Shown: positions 35,716-46,254 of the stretch, piece after piece
Numbering within the stretch: the first letter of the stretch is position 1
Layout of the letters: every line of letters starts with the position of its first letter
From: Tubiluchus corallicola
Lineage: Eukaryota; Priapulida; Priapulimorpha; Priapulimorphida; Tubiluchidae
Direction of reading: 5' to 3'
Length of the DNA: 64,000 bases
Assembly (NCBI GenBank): GCA_030141605.1
Contig: JAQGDQ010000013.1
Span: 186,001-250,000, forward strand
Notes under the pieces: model-generated
What the model was told of the DNA's origin: nothing
What the model saw: only the letters and a program-made list of their open reading frames with translations
Databases searched by the model: none
Made by a program: the position numbers and the translations under genes

Positions 35716-38247
35716 TTAATAACTGTTTTCATGACCAGCTAAAATATAGAGATCAGACATCGCTGCCACAGAATCGTCTGTAGGTCTGCTCTCTAGTACA
35801 ATGACACGATCACTTCCCAGCAAACGAAAGATCCTGGACTTGTCGCATATCTCCTGGGTCACCTCGTTCTCCTTCAGGCTACGGCCTTGCATGCCGTGCT
35901 GGCTGAATGCTAAGATGCTGTCTGTTAAACAGACGATAGATTCTACCTTAAAGTCAAAGTGCAGCTCGGAAGCTCGCTGACGGTTAGATTTCATTCGTCC
36001 GTGGGTATTAACCACTTTCACCACATTATTGTAACACACTAATAACGTGTCTTTTTCTAATTGAGTGACATTGATAACTTCAAGTTGTTTATATTCATCT
36101 GATGATTCACTGCGATCGAAAAACCAGTTTGAACCGGAATTCAAATTTACCATGTCTAACTTGAGGTGATAACGATCACGCCCCTGGTGGACGTTATAGC
36201 AAACGACGGGATATTCCTGATCAGGGCTGATTATCATTTCAAATACACGTAACGGATATGGCACAGGAAAATCAAACTGTTTCAACAGCATGAACTTGCT
36301 CAATGGTTCATACCACTGCAACAAGATAATACTCATAGGGGTAGCACCACACAAATACCTGTACCCATTATACTGATTTCTACCTACGCAGCACTTCACA
36401 CAGCCCTTTGTATCAGGCACTTTTACAGATATCACATATTTCCTCGGCACTAGCTTGCCGGGTATCTTGTTCATGGGTAAAGAAAAACGATTCTGCTGCC
36501 TTGAATGCATCATGAGCAGATCATGCCGATACAGCTGAGAGTTTTTCCCTGATATTGTCATCATGACATTATTAATTACATACATCCAGTGGCACCGCCG
36601 TGGATGTAGCTGATCCATTGTGGCTTCGTGCACTTGACTAAGATTCAACGTATAGATGCCCTCTTCAGCACCAATTAAAATGTGTTGATCTCTCGTCTCA
36701 GGATGTATCCAACTTGCCGTGCAGCAAATACGCAGCGGACACCCATTAAAGACTTTTAAAAAGCACGCACCCATATGAACTTTTGGCGTACGTGGAAGAC
36801 CGTTGAAAGTTGCCTCCTGTTCATCTACACGCCTGTGCTCCAGATTAGGAGCTTTTAGCTGAGGACCTGGGATGAGAGTTTCCGTTCCATCATGTACGGT
36901 TATCTCTGCTTCACCGTCAGAATCACCATTGTGATTTTGATCTAACGTGACTGAACCGGTTGAATCAAAAGTCAGCGTTGCCATTTGATCAGACATTTGG
37001 CTGCTATTTTCTGCATTGTGATTATTTAGTGCGGCAGAGTTATCTGCAGGTAAAGTAGCTTCCTGAGACATCCTATACTCATTGTCATCATACACTGGAC
37101 TAGACTGTCGCACGCCGGCGTCACCAAAAGCACGAGCATCTTCCACATTGCGATGCCCCCATGGCAGGTTGTCATAAACTCCCACAGCACCAGCGACAGC
37201 ACCACCAATGTCACGAGTCAAAGTCAAATCCTGCTCCAAGATGTCTGGACTCTGAGACTTAGATTTCTTACTCTTGCTGGGATTTCTGCTCGCTATGCGT
37301 TGGGGTACATTTGGCGTGGTGCCCTCATCATCTGTTTCTGCATCCAAAGCAAAGGACAACTGTGTTGGATTATTTACCCTGTCAAGCAAGTCTTTCGTGT
37401 AGCGTTTATTCAAGTTACCCTGCAGAAACTGATGCTGTAATAGTCTGTCTGCAGTTGGTCGCTTTTTCGGGTTTTTTGTTAATGCTATCTTTATGAAATT
37501 ATGAAACGTAGGTGTGTACTTATTTTTGTCCTTCAGCTCAGGAGGCTTAAAACCACTTTTAGACATAAGAAACAGTGCTCTCATCGGATGCAAGTCAAAC
37601 ATTGGTGGTTGCAGTTCTGCCAGTTCTATTGAGGTAATTCCTACTGCCCAGATATCACACTGTTGATTATAACCACCTTTACGTTCTACAGCAGCTACTT
37701 CTGGAGCCATCCAATATGGAGTTCCAATAAATGACTTTCGTTTACACAGCGTCTGCGTTATTTGAGCTGACACACCAAAATCTGCTAACTTTACATCTCC
37801 ATCTTCTGTGAGGAGAATATTTGCTCCTTTTATATCACGATGCATTATGCCTTTACTATGAAGGTACGCAAGGCCATGCAGTGTTTCTTTACACACAAAC
37901 GCTATCTGTGATTCAGACAAAGGTCCAATCAAATGATAGATATCTTGCAGAGAACCACCACCACAGTACTCCATAGCTATCCACAATTTATCACGCCTTA
38001 AGTAACTGCCAAAGTATGCGACTACATTAGGATGCTTACAGTCTTTCATCATTAAAATTTCTTGTCTGATCACAGAAAAATCATCCCCAGGTTCAAGTTT
38101 GATCACTTTAATAGCCGACAGCTCACTAGTTTCAATGTGGCGAGCTTTGTAAACATCGCCATATGTACCACTGCCAACCCGCTGAATCAATTCAAAATCA
38201 TCTTGCGGGTTGCGCCTGGAGATATCGGGTCCAGGAGAGACACTCAT
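35716..38247 (-). CDS. MAP4K3/5-like germinal-centre kinase (STE20 family), single coding exon
   Basis: An uninterrupted 843-codon frame ending in TAA. Kinase domain about 18-275: glycine loop [12 protein letters not shown] (25-36), K47 in AIKVIK, catalytic [11 protein letters not shown] (D138), DFG at 156-158, activation segment [16 protein letters not shown] (169-184). The acidic/Ser-rich middle (about 300-480) is probably disordered. The C-terminal half (about 485-825) resembles the citron-homology (CNH) domain of MAP4Ks. By family it phosphorylates MAP3Ks in JNK and nutrient/TOR-linked signalling in the cytoplasm. It keeps traits of both MAP4K3 and MAP4K5, so it is best called their co-orthologue. 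The start has A at -3 and G at +4. A strong acceptor on the - strand (long T-rich run then AG, + position 38354-38355) suggests a 5' UTR intron. Its lack of coding introns contrasts sharply with the neighbours. Confidence 0.95.
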   Translation of the reverse strand: MSVSPGPDISRRNPQDDFELIQRVGSGTYGDVYKARHIETSELSAIKVIKLEPGDDFSVIRQEILMMKDCKHPNVVAYFGSYLRRDKLWIAMEYCGGGSLQDIYHLIGPLSESQIAFVCKETLHGLAYLHSKGIMHRDIKGANILLTEDGDVKLADFGVSAQITQTLCKRKSFIGTPYWMAPEVAAVERKGGYNQQCDIWAVGITSIELAELQPPMFDLHPMRALFLMSKSGFKPPELKDKNKYTPTFHNFIKIALTKNPKKRPTADRLLQHQFLQGNLNKRYTKDLLDRVNNPTQLSFALDAETDDEGTTPNVPQRIASRNPSKSKKSKSQSPDILEQDLTLTRDIGGAVAGAVGVYDNLPWGHRNVEDARAFGDAGVRQSSPVYDDNEYRMSQEATLPADNSAALNNHNAENSSQMSDQMATLTFDSTGSVTLDQNHNGDSDGEAEITVHDGTETLIPGPQLKAPNLEHRRVDEQEATFNGLPRTPKVHMGACFLKVFNGCPLRICCTASWIHPETRDQHILIGAEEGIYTLNLSQVHEATMDQLHPRRCHWMYVINNVMMTISGKNSQLYRHDLLMMHSRQQNRFSLPMNKIPGKLVPRKYVISVKVPDTKGCVKCCVGRNQYNGYRYLCGATPMSIILLQWYEPLSKFMLLKQFDFPVPYPLRVFEMIISPDQEYPVVCYNVHQGRDRYHLKLDMVNLNSGSNWFFDRSESSDEYKQLEVINVTQLEKDTLLVCYNNVVKVVNTHGRMKSNRQRASELHFDFKVESIVCLTDSILAFSQHGMQGRSLKENEVTQEICDKSRIFRLLGSDRVIVLESRPTDDSVAAMSDLYILAGHENSY

Positions 38248-39099
38248 TTTGACAGCTCTGCGTTTATGTGTTTACCCTGTCGTTAAGTACTACATTTTGC
38301 ACAATGACAGTCTGATACAGCAAACATCCAAAGTGAAAGCTTCTGGAACTATTCTAAAAAATAAAAGTAAAAAAAAAAGATCAGACCAGTTTTAACTTTT
38401 CTTCAGTTAATAACAATTATACAACAACATAAATGTCAGAGAAACATCATCTGAATTATAGTTGTTTTAAGAACTATAAGAAAACAGTGGGCATCATAAT
38501 TTAAAGTTAAAAATTATTCAACAACAAAGCAATGATGGCTCATTGTTATAGTGCACCCTATGCCTACAGGTACAAATCAAAATATTTTCGGGAACTTTTG
38601 ATTTTAACCATGACTTCTTAAACCTGGAAATTACATATTACATCAGTGATCAAGGTTTCGCCAATAAGCAGACTTTTTCAGATAGAATAAGGTGCAATAT
38701 TATTTATTAGACGTTAGTAAATCCATTACACATGTATGATACAACTTTTGAATCCAAAATAATAAATGTGATTTTTCAATATTTAGCTCTAAAATCATTT
38801 TCGTTGCAGATTCGGTTGTTAAATGTAATTTTGTTGCAGCACTATCGAGCATTTCTACAAACGTTTTCAACACATCCGCTTTCTCAATCCAATTATTTAA
38901 CAACAGGTCTGTGCATGTTTCATCTATAAATGCAGATCAGTAACACACATACAGTTGCTAAACAGTGCCGAGCATAACACGTTATGTGTGTGAACGCTGT
39001 AGAAAAAGATAGCTTCACCGTCGGGACAACAGCAATGTTAAACATTTTAAACTATAAACACGCTTTGATGCGACAAAAGCTATTTAAATTTATTAGCTA
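38248..39099. other. 5' leader and probable 5' UTR intron of the MAP4K gene
   Basis: Non-coding. Bases 38248-38353 look like the last 5' UTR exon of the MAP4K transcript, read leftward, preceded by an acceptor with a long pyrimidine run on the - strand. The rest would be intron. I could not find the first exon, which may lie anywhere up to the PARP promoter near 46200. Confidence 0.35.
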
Positions 39100-41376
39100 C
39101 AGTAGTCACTGCTTAATAGACTCACGGTTAATAGACTCAATCGCTTAATTGACTCAAAAATGCCTGGAACGGGCCGTTTCTATTCAAATATACATAAAAA
39201 CTATCGGTAATTGACTCAAATAACTTTGCTTAATTGACTCAATATTTTCCTTCATGTACTTAAAATAAGACATATGTATGTGCCCAAATAGCCTTTCCTA
39301 CTTTTATGTCATCTTTACTTCCCTTTTGTGCATTATATATGTAGAAACAATCATGTTAAGTGCCGTTTTGTTTGTCAACAGGTACGTTTATCATACGCTA
39401 GCGTAGCGGTTTTGCTTCGAATCTGTTATCCGCTCGCCCACTGCAATTAACCTCGTTACCCAAAGCACTTCTGGAAGCTAAACATTTAATCACTTGCCTA
39501 GCAGTTTCCTTTTGATGTTCTAGTTGCAAATCACGCTTTCAGGTTTAATGAATTAATAGTCAAAGATGTGATGTACTTACAAGAGTAAACATCATACAGC
39601 AAATAAGAGCATAGAGTTAAGAAGTTTGAAAAATGGAGCATAAGCATAAAGATCTAACAGTTAAGGAGAAACTGAAAATTTTAGAGCAGTACGATAAACT
39701 TCCAAAGATGGGGCAGAGGTGTGCAGCAGCGCAGTTAAACATTTCCCAAAGCACTTTCGGCAGAATACTGAAAAAATGATCTGAAATTGAGCAAGCCAAA
39801 ATGAGAGCATCTAAGAGGCGACACACAGGAAAAGACTGTAAAGTGGAGTCAGCATTAAAAGTGTGGTAACACAAGAGAAAAAGATGCTTGAGTGAATTTC
39901 CTTTAATGCAACAGAAAGCAGAGGATTTGGCAAAGAAAATGGGAAAGGAAGATTTTGTTGCAACAGATGGGTGGTTTCAGCAATGGAGAAAGCGTGAAAA
40001 CATCGTGTACAAATGTACCCATGGTGAGGAAAAGGATGCTGATGTTCCAGCTGCTGAAAATTGGATAGAAGAAGAGTGGCCAAAAATTATTGCAGGGTAT
40101 TCACCCGACAACATTTACAACGCCGATGAAACTGGACTTTATTTTAGAGGTTTGCATGAGCACACCTACTTATTTGAGAAGAAATGGCAAAGGGGTGTAA
40201 GATTTCAAAAGAACGCGTGACAGTGTTATGCTGTGTAAGCATGTCAGGAAAGAAGGTAAAACTGCTGGTGATTGGTAAGCAAGAATCCCCCATGTTTTAA
40301 AGGTGTTACAACGTTACCGGTAGATTACTGTGCAAACTTGAATGCTTGGATGATGGCTGTATTGTTTAACGAATGGTTAGTGAAATTGGATGTGAGCTTA
40401 AAGCGAAACATTATTTTACTGGTAGACAACTGTAGTGCCCATGTACTCAGTGCATCATTGAAACACATTAAAGTTGCGTTTTTGAATGGAAACACCACAT
40501 CACTTATTCAGCCCTGTGATCAATGCACTGAAGGCATACTATAGAAGAGAAATGCTGGCGAGAGTGTTAGAAGAAATGGATGCCACTGATCAATTAAGCG
40601 CAAACGACTTAGCCAAAAAACTACCCTCCTGAACGCTTTACATTTACTAGCTATGTCATGGAGTAATGTAAGTGAGCAGACGATTCGGAGCTGTTTTAGT
40701 CATGCCCAATTCGCTTGTGATTCAATTCCCACTAAGTTGCAGGAGATAAGCCTGTTACCATCTACTCCACCTGGTATGAGCAGCAGCGAGTTCGAGACCT
40801 GAGTGGAAATTGATTTGGCCATTCAAGCCACGTCACAAATAACCAATGACGAAATCATCACCATTGCAAGGAGGAGACAAGAAGAACGTAAAGAGGCCAT
40901 TTGCAGGGAAACAAGGGCACCACCAACTGCAGTTCAAGCATGTTAAGCGCCAAATGTTTTACGAGAATAAGTGCACCACACAGCAACAGATTTTCAACGT
41001 TTTTATAATTACGAGAACTTTGTGAGCCAACTTTTCCGTGGAAAATGAAGCAGCCGACTTTGAAGGAATTTTTGCGATTTTTGCAAATTAAACAGACTTA
41101 AAAAAGTCTGTGATTTAGAAAAGTATAACTTTTAATTTATTGCTAATTCACTTATATAAATGAATATTTTAAATTTTTTTCTGATTTTCAACTGCACAAA
41201 GGAATTTAGGCATTACTTCGTTTCTAAAATTCATTAAAAGCCTTTGCAGTGCATAGTAAACTGATGACTCATACTTCTACAGCAGTAGTACTACACCCAT
41301 CGGTTAATAGGTTCAATCGGTTAATTGGGTCAAAACACGACGGTCCCAAAGTGAGTCTATTAAGCGGCGACTACTG
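39100..41376. mobile_element. pogo/Tigger-type DNA transposon, degraded
   Basis: A 2277-bp element flanked by TA (39098-39099 and 41377-41378). The ends are inverted repeats: CAGTAGTCACTGCTTAATAG on the left against CAGTAGTCGCCGCTTAATAG read from the right, each followed by GACTCAC. Inside the ends are repeated (G/C)TTAAT(A/T)GACTCAA-type units that probably serve as transposase-binding sites. The interior holds a broken transposase. Length and layout fit a once-complete Tigger copy. Confidence 0.9.
39633..40946 (+). pseudogene. Tigger-like transposase pseudogene (CENP-B/DDE_1 family)
   Basis: Starts with a psq-type helix-turn-helix (LTVKEKLKILEQYDK, then AAAQLNISQSTFGRIL), followed by a CENP-B-like second DNA-binding region and a DDE_1 catalytic core. 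Acid residues are recognisable in NADETGLYF (codon 40125), LLVDNCSAH (codon 40425) and SLIQPCDQ (codon 40518), with 30 residues between the second and third, as in pogo-type DD30D enzymes. It is dead: in-frame stops at 39777 (TGA) and 39867 (TAA), frameshifts near 40205, 40280 and 40525, and later stops. Related to TIGD-type proteins. Confidence 0.9.
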
Positions 41377-41471
41377 TATTTGCAAAACTGGAGAACAGGT
41401 ACAGTTCAATTAAACATATGAGGAGGTATTAAATTATTCAGCAAAATAAGTGTATAGACCCAAGTAAGGCT

Positions 41472-41563
41472 AACTTAACAATCCATTTATTCTTATCTTC
41501 GTTAATGGCCTAAAATAGCTTTTTAAAGGTTTATAAACCATTTCATTAGGATAACTGACCTCT
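41472..41563. repeat. Dispersed repeat, copy 1 (direct repeat of 49790-49880)
   Basis: About 92 bp that recur in the same orientation 8.3 kb to the right with roughly nine in ten bases matching by eye; the flanks are unrelated. On the - strand this copy lies in a 62-codon open frame (41470-41658) containing YPNEMVYKPLKSYFRPLTKI, and the other copy could encode a similar peptide but has a one-base gap. The family is unknown to me. Confidence 0.7.
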
Positions 41564-41875
41564 TGGTAAAGAAACTGTATTTGTTTTTTGTAAGTTATTC
41601 CTATGGCAAAAATGGTTTTATCTGCCACCTTCCTACTCGTAAGAGCGAAAAATTCCAAGCAGTATATGATTGATAACTATGATTGTAATTCAATTTAAAT
41701 CCGGCTATGTAAACAATCAACATGACAGTGATTATCAGTAATTAGCTCAAATTCGTTGTTCAGTCACCAGGTTGCCATTGTTTGTATTGCATCTTGGGAG
41801 TATTCTCTGACCTCTCCCATCATACCATCTTTCCAAGAATTTTTCCATGTAAATCTGGAAATGGCTAGTAACTGA

Positions 41876-41929
41876 CGTCAAACATATCAGTCTATCGCTC
41901 TGCGTCAAACATATTAGTCTATCGCTGTA
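41876..41929. repeat. 27-bp tandem duplication
   Basis: Two adjacent 27-base units, each starting CGTCAAACATAT and containing AGTCTATCGCT, nearly identical. Probably a local replication-slippage product. Confidence 0.8.
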
Positions 41930-43180
41930 ATGTAAGCACGCTCAGCAGCATTCAGGAAAAACAGCTCACGCTGGATAACAACTGTCTAAACTAAACTAAA
42001 CAACAAAACAGTCACAACTAATGTCTAATCAGCAGATAAACTGATTGCACTTGTTCACAAACACAAATTTGCAGAGCAGCAGCCATCCTTACACGAAATT
42101 AACACTTCAAGTAGCCAAAAAATGACTTTTCGATTTAAACAGATTGCAGAGATGAAGTTTAAAAGTACTATAAAATACGAGAGACATAAGTATAATAAGA
42201 AAACTAAGCCAGTTAGCCTTGCTTTACAATAAATGAGTCTCTCTTGCCTTTGAGCATATGAACATCCTGCCTGCGATGTATTTTTCCATATTAACTGATT
42301 ATGTGCTCGTCTGCAAGATTTATTCAGTTTTTGTATTTTTCCATTTGTTAGGCTACGGAAATTGAATAAACTTGATTGTTCCATTCCTCATATTGAATGC
42401 CGGAGTTACATAAGTCCCAATGGCATCTTTTAACCATGAGTATAAACAGAAAAAGAGTGCAAAATTAACTAATATTACATTGATGTATAAAATAGGTTTT
42501 GACCACATTTAAATGAATTTTGACTGTGAAGATCTCATTGACGTTCATAAAAACTGGCCAGAAAAGAAAACATTTTGTTTTGTCCTTATTTAAAGTTAAT
42601 CAAATAGTTCGTTTTTATTTAACTTGCAAAACCATAAACTAAACTACACTGCGTATTTTCCTGAATGCAAAATTGTTTAATCAGCAACTCATAGATGTAG
42701 GCGTTGTGCATTTCTTCAATGAAACTAAACTATATGTTTCCACTAATTCACTTGCAATTTCAATTGGCAATGACAAAATCTAGAATCAGGCCAATATTTC
42801 ACCCGCTAACTAATGAAAAGGTCAGCATTTTTCATAACAGTATTAGACGGAGCTGTAGCTAAATATCCCAAACGTACCTGCATTAATTAAGCTCTGTAGT
42901 GGCGTGAAATAACTTGCGCGCTGATTGGGCAGTCAACAAAAATGATTGACATTATCTAAGACGTCAAACGTCAATTAAATGATAATGTATATTGAACATG
43001 GTGAGCTGCGTCCACTTTGAAATCCTCTCCGCTTTTGAGGCAGAAAGACGAAAAATAAACTAAGATATGAAAACAACAAAAAAGTTGGAGATGGAGTCGA
43101 TCACCTACTCTTGCATCTCTATATATATATATAGACACAATTAAGACCATGCTTGCCTGCATTTTCTCTTTAAAAAATGC

Positions 43181-43182
<2 letters not shown>

Positions 43183-43227
<45 letters not shown>
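43183..43227. repeat. (AT)n microsatellite
   Basis: About 45 bp of AT dinucleotides, with a shorter (AT)7 run at 43120-43133. Likely length-polymorphic. Confidence 0.9.
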
Positions 43228-43230
<3 letters not shown>

Positions 43231-43250
43231 AGTCAATATTTTCTGATATA

Positions 43251-43893
43251 CCATATACGTGCATACAAGTCGGTCTTATGTACAAGTCGATGTGCATTTT
43301 AAGACCAAAAATTGCATCATTTTATATATTACCTGTGTACAAGTCGACCATAAAATATAACGATCTTCCAGAGTAAATGAAGTCAACAATGGCCTAATTA
43401 TAAATCAATAGCCTACTGTGTTAGTGTGTAAGATATGTGCAAGAGCCTGGGCCGAGTATATTATACCTACCCAATGTTTACATGTATATATATATTCATG
43501 TTGAGGGCCCTCAATGCAATCTGTGAAATGCAGCCTGGCCTTTTATCACGCATAATTGTTTGTAATGCCTTTAGCCCAAGGATATCATGGCCAGGACCCA
43601 TTGTAACATTTCAGTCGCTGATTTCTCACTTTCTCACATATATTAAAATAAATCACAGTAATATTTGTTAATTTTATGAAGTAATGTCAAGATGCGAACA
43701 TTCTCTGATGTGAAGTATCACAGTATGACTGTTCATTCAGCCCAGCGTATAATGAAGGATTATTTCTTTACATATTCGTATTGTAGACGACTCTTTACTA
43801 CGACATCTCCCAAAAACATATCTTAAGTACATCGACGAAAAATATCACCTTAAAATCGCCTACCAAAAATTCGACTTGTACATAAGTATATGG
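43251..43893. mobile_element. Non-autonomous pogo/mariner-type element with TA target sites
   Basis: 643 bp flanked by TA (43249-43250, 43894-43895). The ends begin CCATATAC and continue with TACAAGTCG on both sides in inverted orientation. Extra copies of GTACAAGTCGA-like motifs lie near both ends. No transposase. The TIR differs from those of the other pogo-type elements in this window, so it belongs to a separate family. Confidence 0.75.
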
Positions 43894-43995
43894 TAGTCCC
43901 TATTTGCAGATATACTTAGAGATACACAATAAAACTACTTGATGGCGGCAAATGTTCACGCCACAAAAGGTGGAATTTGCTTAATATTTTAATAA

Positions 43996-44043
43996 TTACT
44001 ACAGCTACTACTAGTCACTACTACTACAAGTACTAGTACTACT
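43996..44043. repeat. ACT trinucleotide repeat
   Basis: A short interrupted run of ACT/AGT triplets. Confidence 0.7.
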
Positions 44044-45568
44044 GGCAGAAATATTAACTCATGCTCGATTAAATATTTCGAGTTATCATTTTACTTGACG
44101 AAATAGCAGTCTTTCTATGCTATGATTCAATTAAACTTAATTCACTTTAAGTACTGATACTACATTTAAGAACATTGGAAACATAAAACAAAACAGTAAA
44201 CGTTTACCAGGCACTATATGACTAAAAAGTGCAGTACTATCACAAAAACAAATAAGCGGCTTCAAATATGCATCATTACCTCTTCTACGCCAGTACGAAA
44301 GTTACAAATAAAAACCAAAAAAAGTTACATAAGTGACAGCCCAATGCTGATTAAACTCTTTCAACATTTATCAGAAAGAAAATGGAGGTGTTTTCACTTA
44401 ACAGAAAATCTGAAACAAAGTAGCGCACCCCGCTTTGGTATTAATATTTTGGGCACGACCAACTCTGCATGGTCATTGGGCAATCCTAGTTTCTTAGCAA
44501 ATTAGCAGCAGCAAGTTTAATTACTATGCGATTTTTTCCTGTAGTTTCCAATAAAAATTACCTGTTTGATTATTTGTAGATCAGATTTTTTCCAAATAAC
44601 AGTACATCTAATCCACCTATTAAACTTACTAAAACCTGCACTTGATTCATAAAACCTCTACTTTTGCAAAGGAGTATAACATTATTTAGGTACAAGGTTT
44701 AAAATGATTTATTGTTATAGTATCAAACTTGTTTAAGACTTATGGTAGTCACGAGCCTACTAATGATAATATTTTTGAGAGATAATAATTATAAAAATAT
44801 TATAATATGATGGACAGACATTGGCAAAGTTCAGTTTCCAATGACGCTTACATAATATACACACTTTAGTGAACTTTAGTTATATGCTACTAGGAATGAG
44901 TGCAGTCTTATACAAGGAACATTATTCTGATGACTGGCCAAAATTTAATGACGGCACTGTAATCACCATGCAGCATTAAAATCCGCCAATCATCAGTGTC
45001 AGCATTAGCAATCAGATGTGAAAGGATATTCCAACTTTCTTCTTTATGCCATTTTTTAATGTTTACCTAGAAATGGTTTGCACTTTAATAATTTATGATT
45101 TGTTAGAAAAATTTCAGACTATCATTTTCAGACAAGGTGGGCCTTCACTTTACATTTTGTGTCTGATTTTTTAATATAACTTTTCTGAACCAATGTGAGA
45201 AATAATCCGACAACATGACACTATGTTCATCACATCTTGATTCTTTTGTGGGAATTTACGAAATACAAAGTACTGTTCACTACTATTTAATCTTGAAACC
45301 CTGAACTTCAAGGTTATCATTAGCAAGGTTATTAAAGAGTAAGCACAAAGGATGTTGCAGAAAACATGGTATGAAATCAAATGTCACTTAGATGTGCTCC
45401 AGCAAGTAACTTTTAGGAAACATGCTAAATTCTACTAATAGGGGAAAAACTTCTTCAGATAAAATGTGAGCTGCACAGTATGTTTATAATGTTTGTACAG
45501 CATGTCTTTTTGTACAGGATGTAGAGGATTGTACATGTTTGTACAAGATGTCTTGTGTAATAAATTTT

Positions 45569-45735
45569 GGAAAATTCCCCACACAGTTTAAGTATCCAAA
45601 CCTTAATCCTAACCCTTTCTCTAACCCTAACCCAGCCCTAACCCTAACCCCAACCCTAATGCTGATCCTAATCATATAACCCTAATCTACTTCATGAACC
45701 AATTTGTTGTGTGTGGGGAATTGTAAACTTTAGGT
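45569..45735. mobile_element. Short inverted-repeat element carrying telomere-like CCCTAA repeats, copy 1
   Basis: About 160 bp. The outer ends are inverted repeats (GGAAAATTCCCCACACAG on the left; ACAATTCCCCACACAC read from the right near 45710-45725). The middle is a degenerate CCCTAA array (about 45605-45688) with units such as AACCCTAACCC. A second copy in opposite orientation lies at about 51913-52052. The shared ends around a telomere-type core argue for a mobile unit, not a relic chromosome end. Confidence 0.65.
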
Positions 45736-46169
45736 TAAATTTTTATTATAACAGTAAAGGATGTATTTTCTGTATTAACTCGTTTATCTGTTTTTTTCAC
45801 GTCACTTTCATCACAGAAATTAATAAGTTAAAGTCAGCGCTAAGGCGTTTGACTTCACAGATTTCTTACTTTTGCGTTGGGTTTTTAAAGCTTTTTATCG
45901 ACTTCCAGTTTCCACTTTTGCACATTTCAGTTCCAGCTGTATTTCTCCTAAAAGCTTTGTTATTTGACTGTTGTTTTGGTTTACTTACTTGTTCACTGTT
46001 TGAATTGGAAACTTCGAACATAATAAAGTTCAGCCCTGGACGACAATTATAACGAAACCCAGTCGTGATTATTTTTTTGCGGTCGTGAACAATTGAAAAC
46101 AAAACAGACGCGACTTTTTCGGAGCTCTTGAATCGAAGACTAGTTTATTATAGTATGCTAGTAGCTTGT

Positions 46170-46179
46170 TTTCGCGGGA
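46170..46179 (+). promoter_or_regulatory. E2F-like motif upstream of PARP
   Basis: TTTCGCGGGA lies 75 bp upstream of the PARP start codon and is close to the E2F site seen in many DNA replication and repair promoters. The match is short and unsupported by anything else. Confidence 0.2.
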
Positions 46180-46254
46180 TTTCATTTTTATAATTTCCCC
46201 AGTAATGAAAATTGTATGACTTAGTTTTATCACCAAAAAAACTACTGTGGAAAA

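Larger units (their letters stand above)
41377..46254. other. Transposon-rich intergenic region upstream of the PARP gene
   Basis: No gene recognised. It contains one copy of a 91-bp dispersed repeat (41472-41563), a 27-bp tandem pair, AT and ACT microsatellites, a pogo-like non-autonomous element (43251-43893) and a telomere-like repeat element (about 45569-45735). The PARP promoter should lie at the right end. The MAP4K first exon might also be here, which would make the two genes divergent. Confidence 0.5.

Noticed and set aside
45605-45688. Chromosome end (telomere)
   Set aside because: The CCCTAA array is short, degenerate, flanked by shared inverted repeats, and followed by the PARP gene; a second copy in opposite orientation lies at about 51965-52020.
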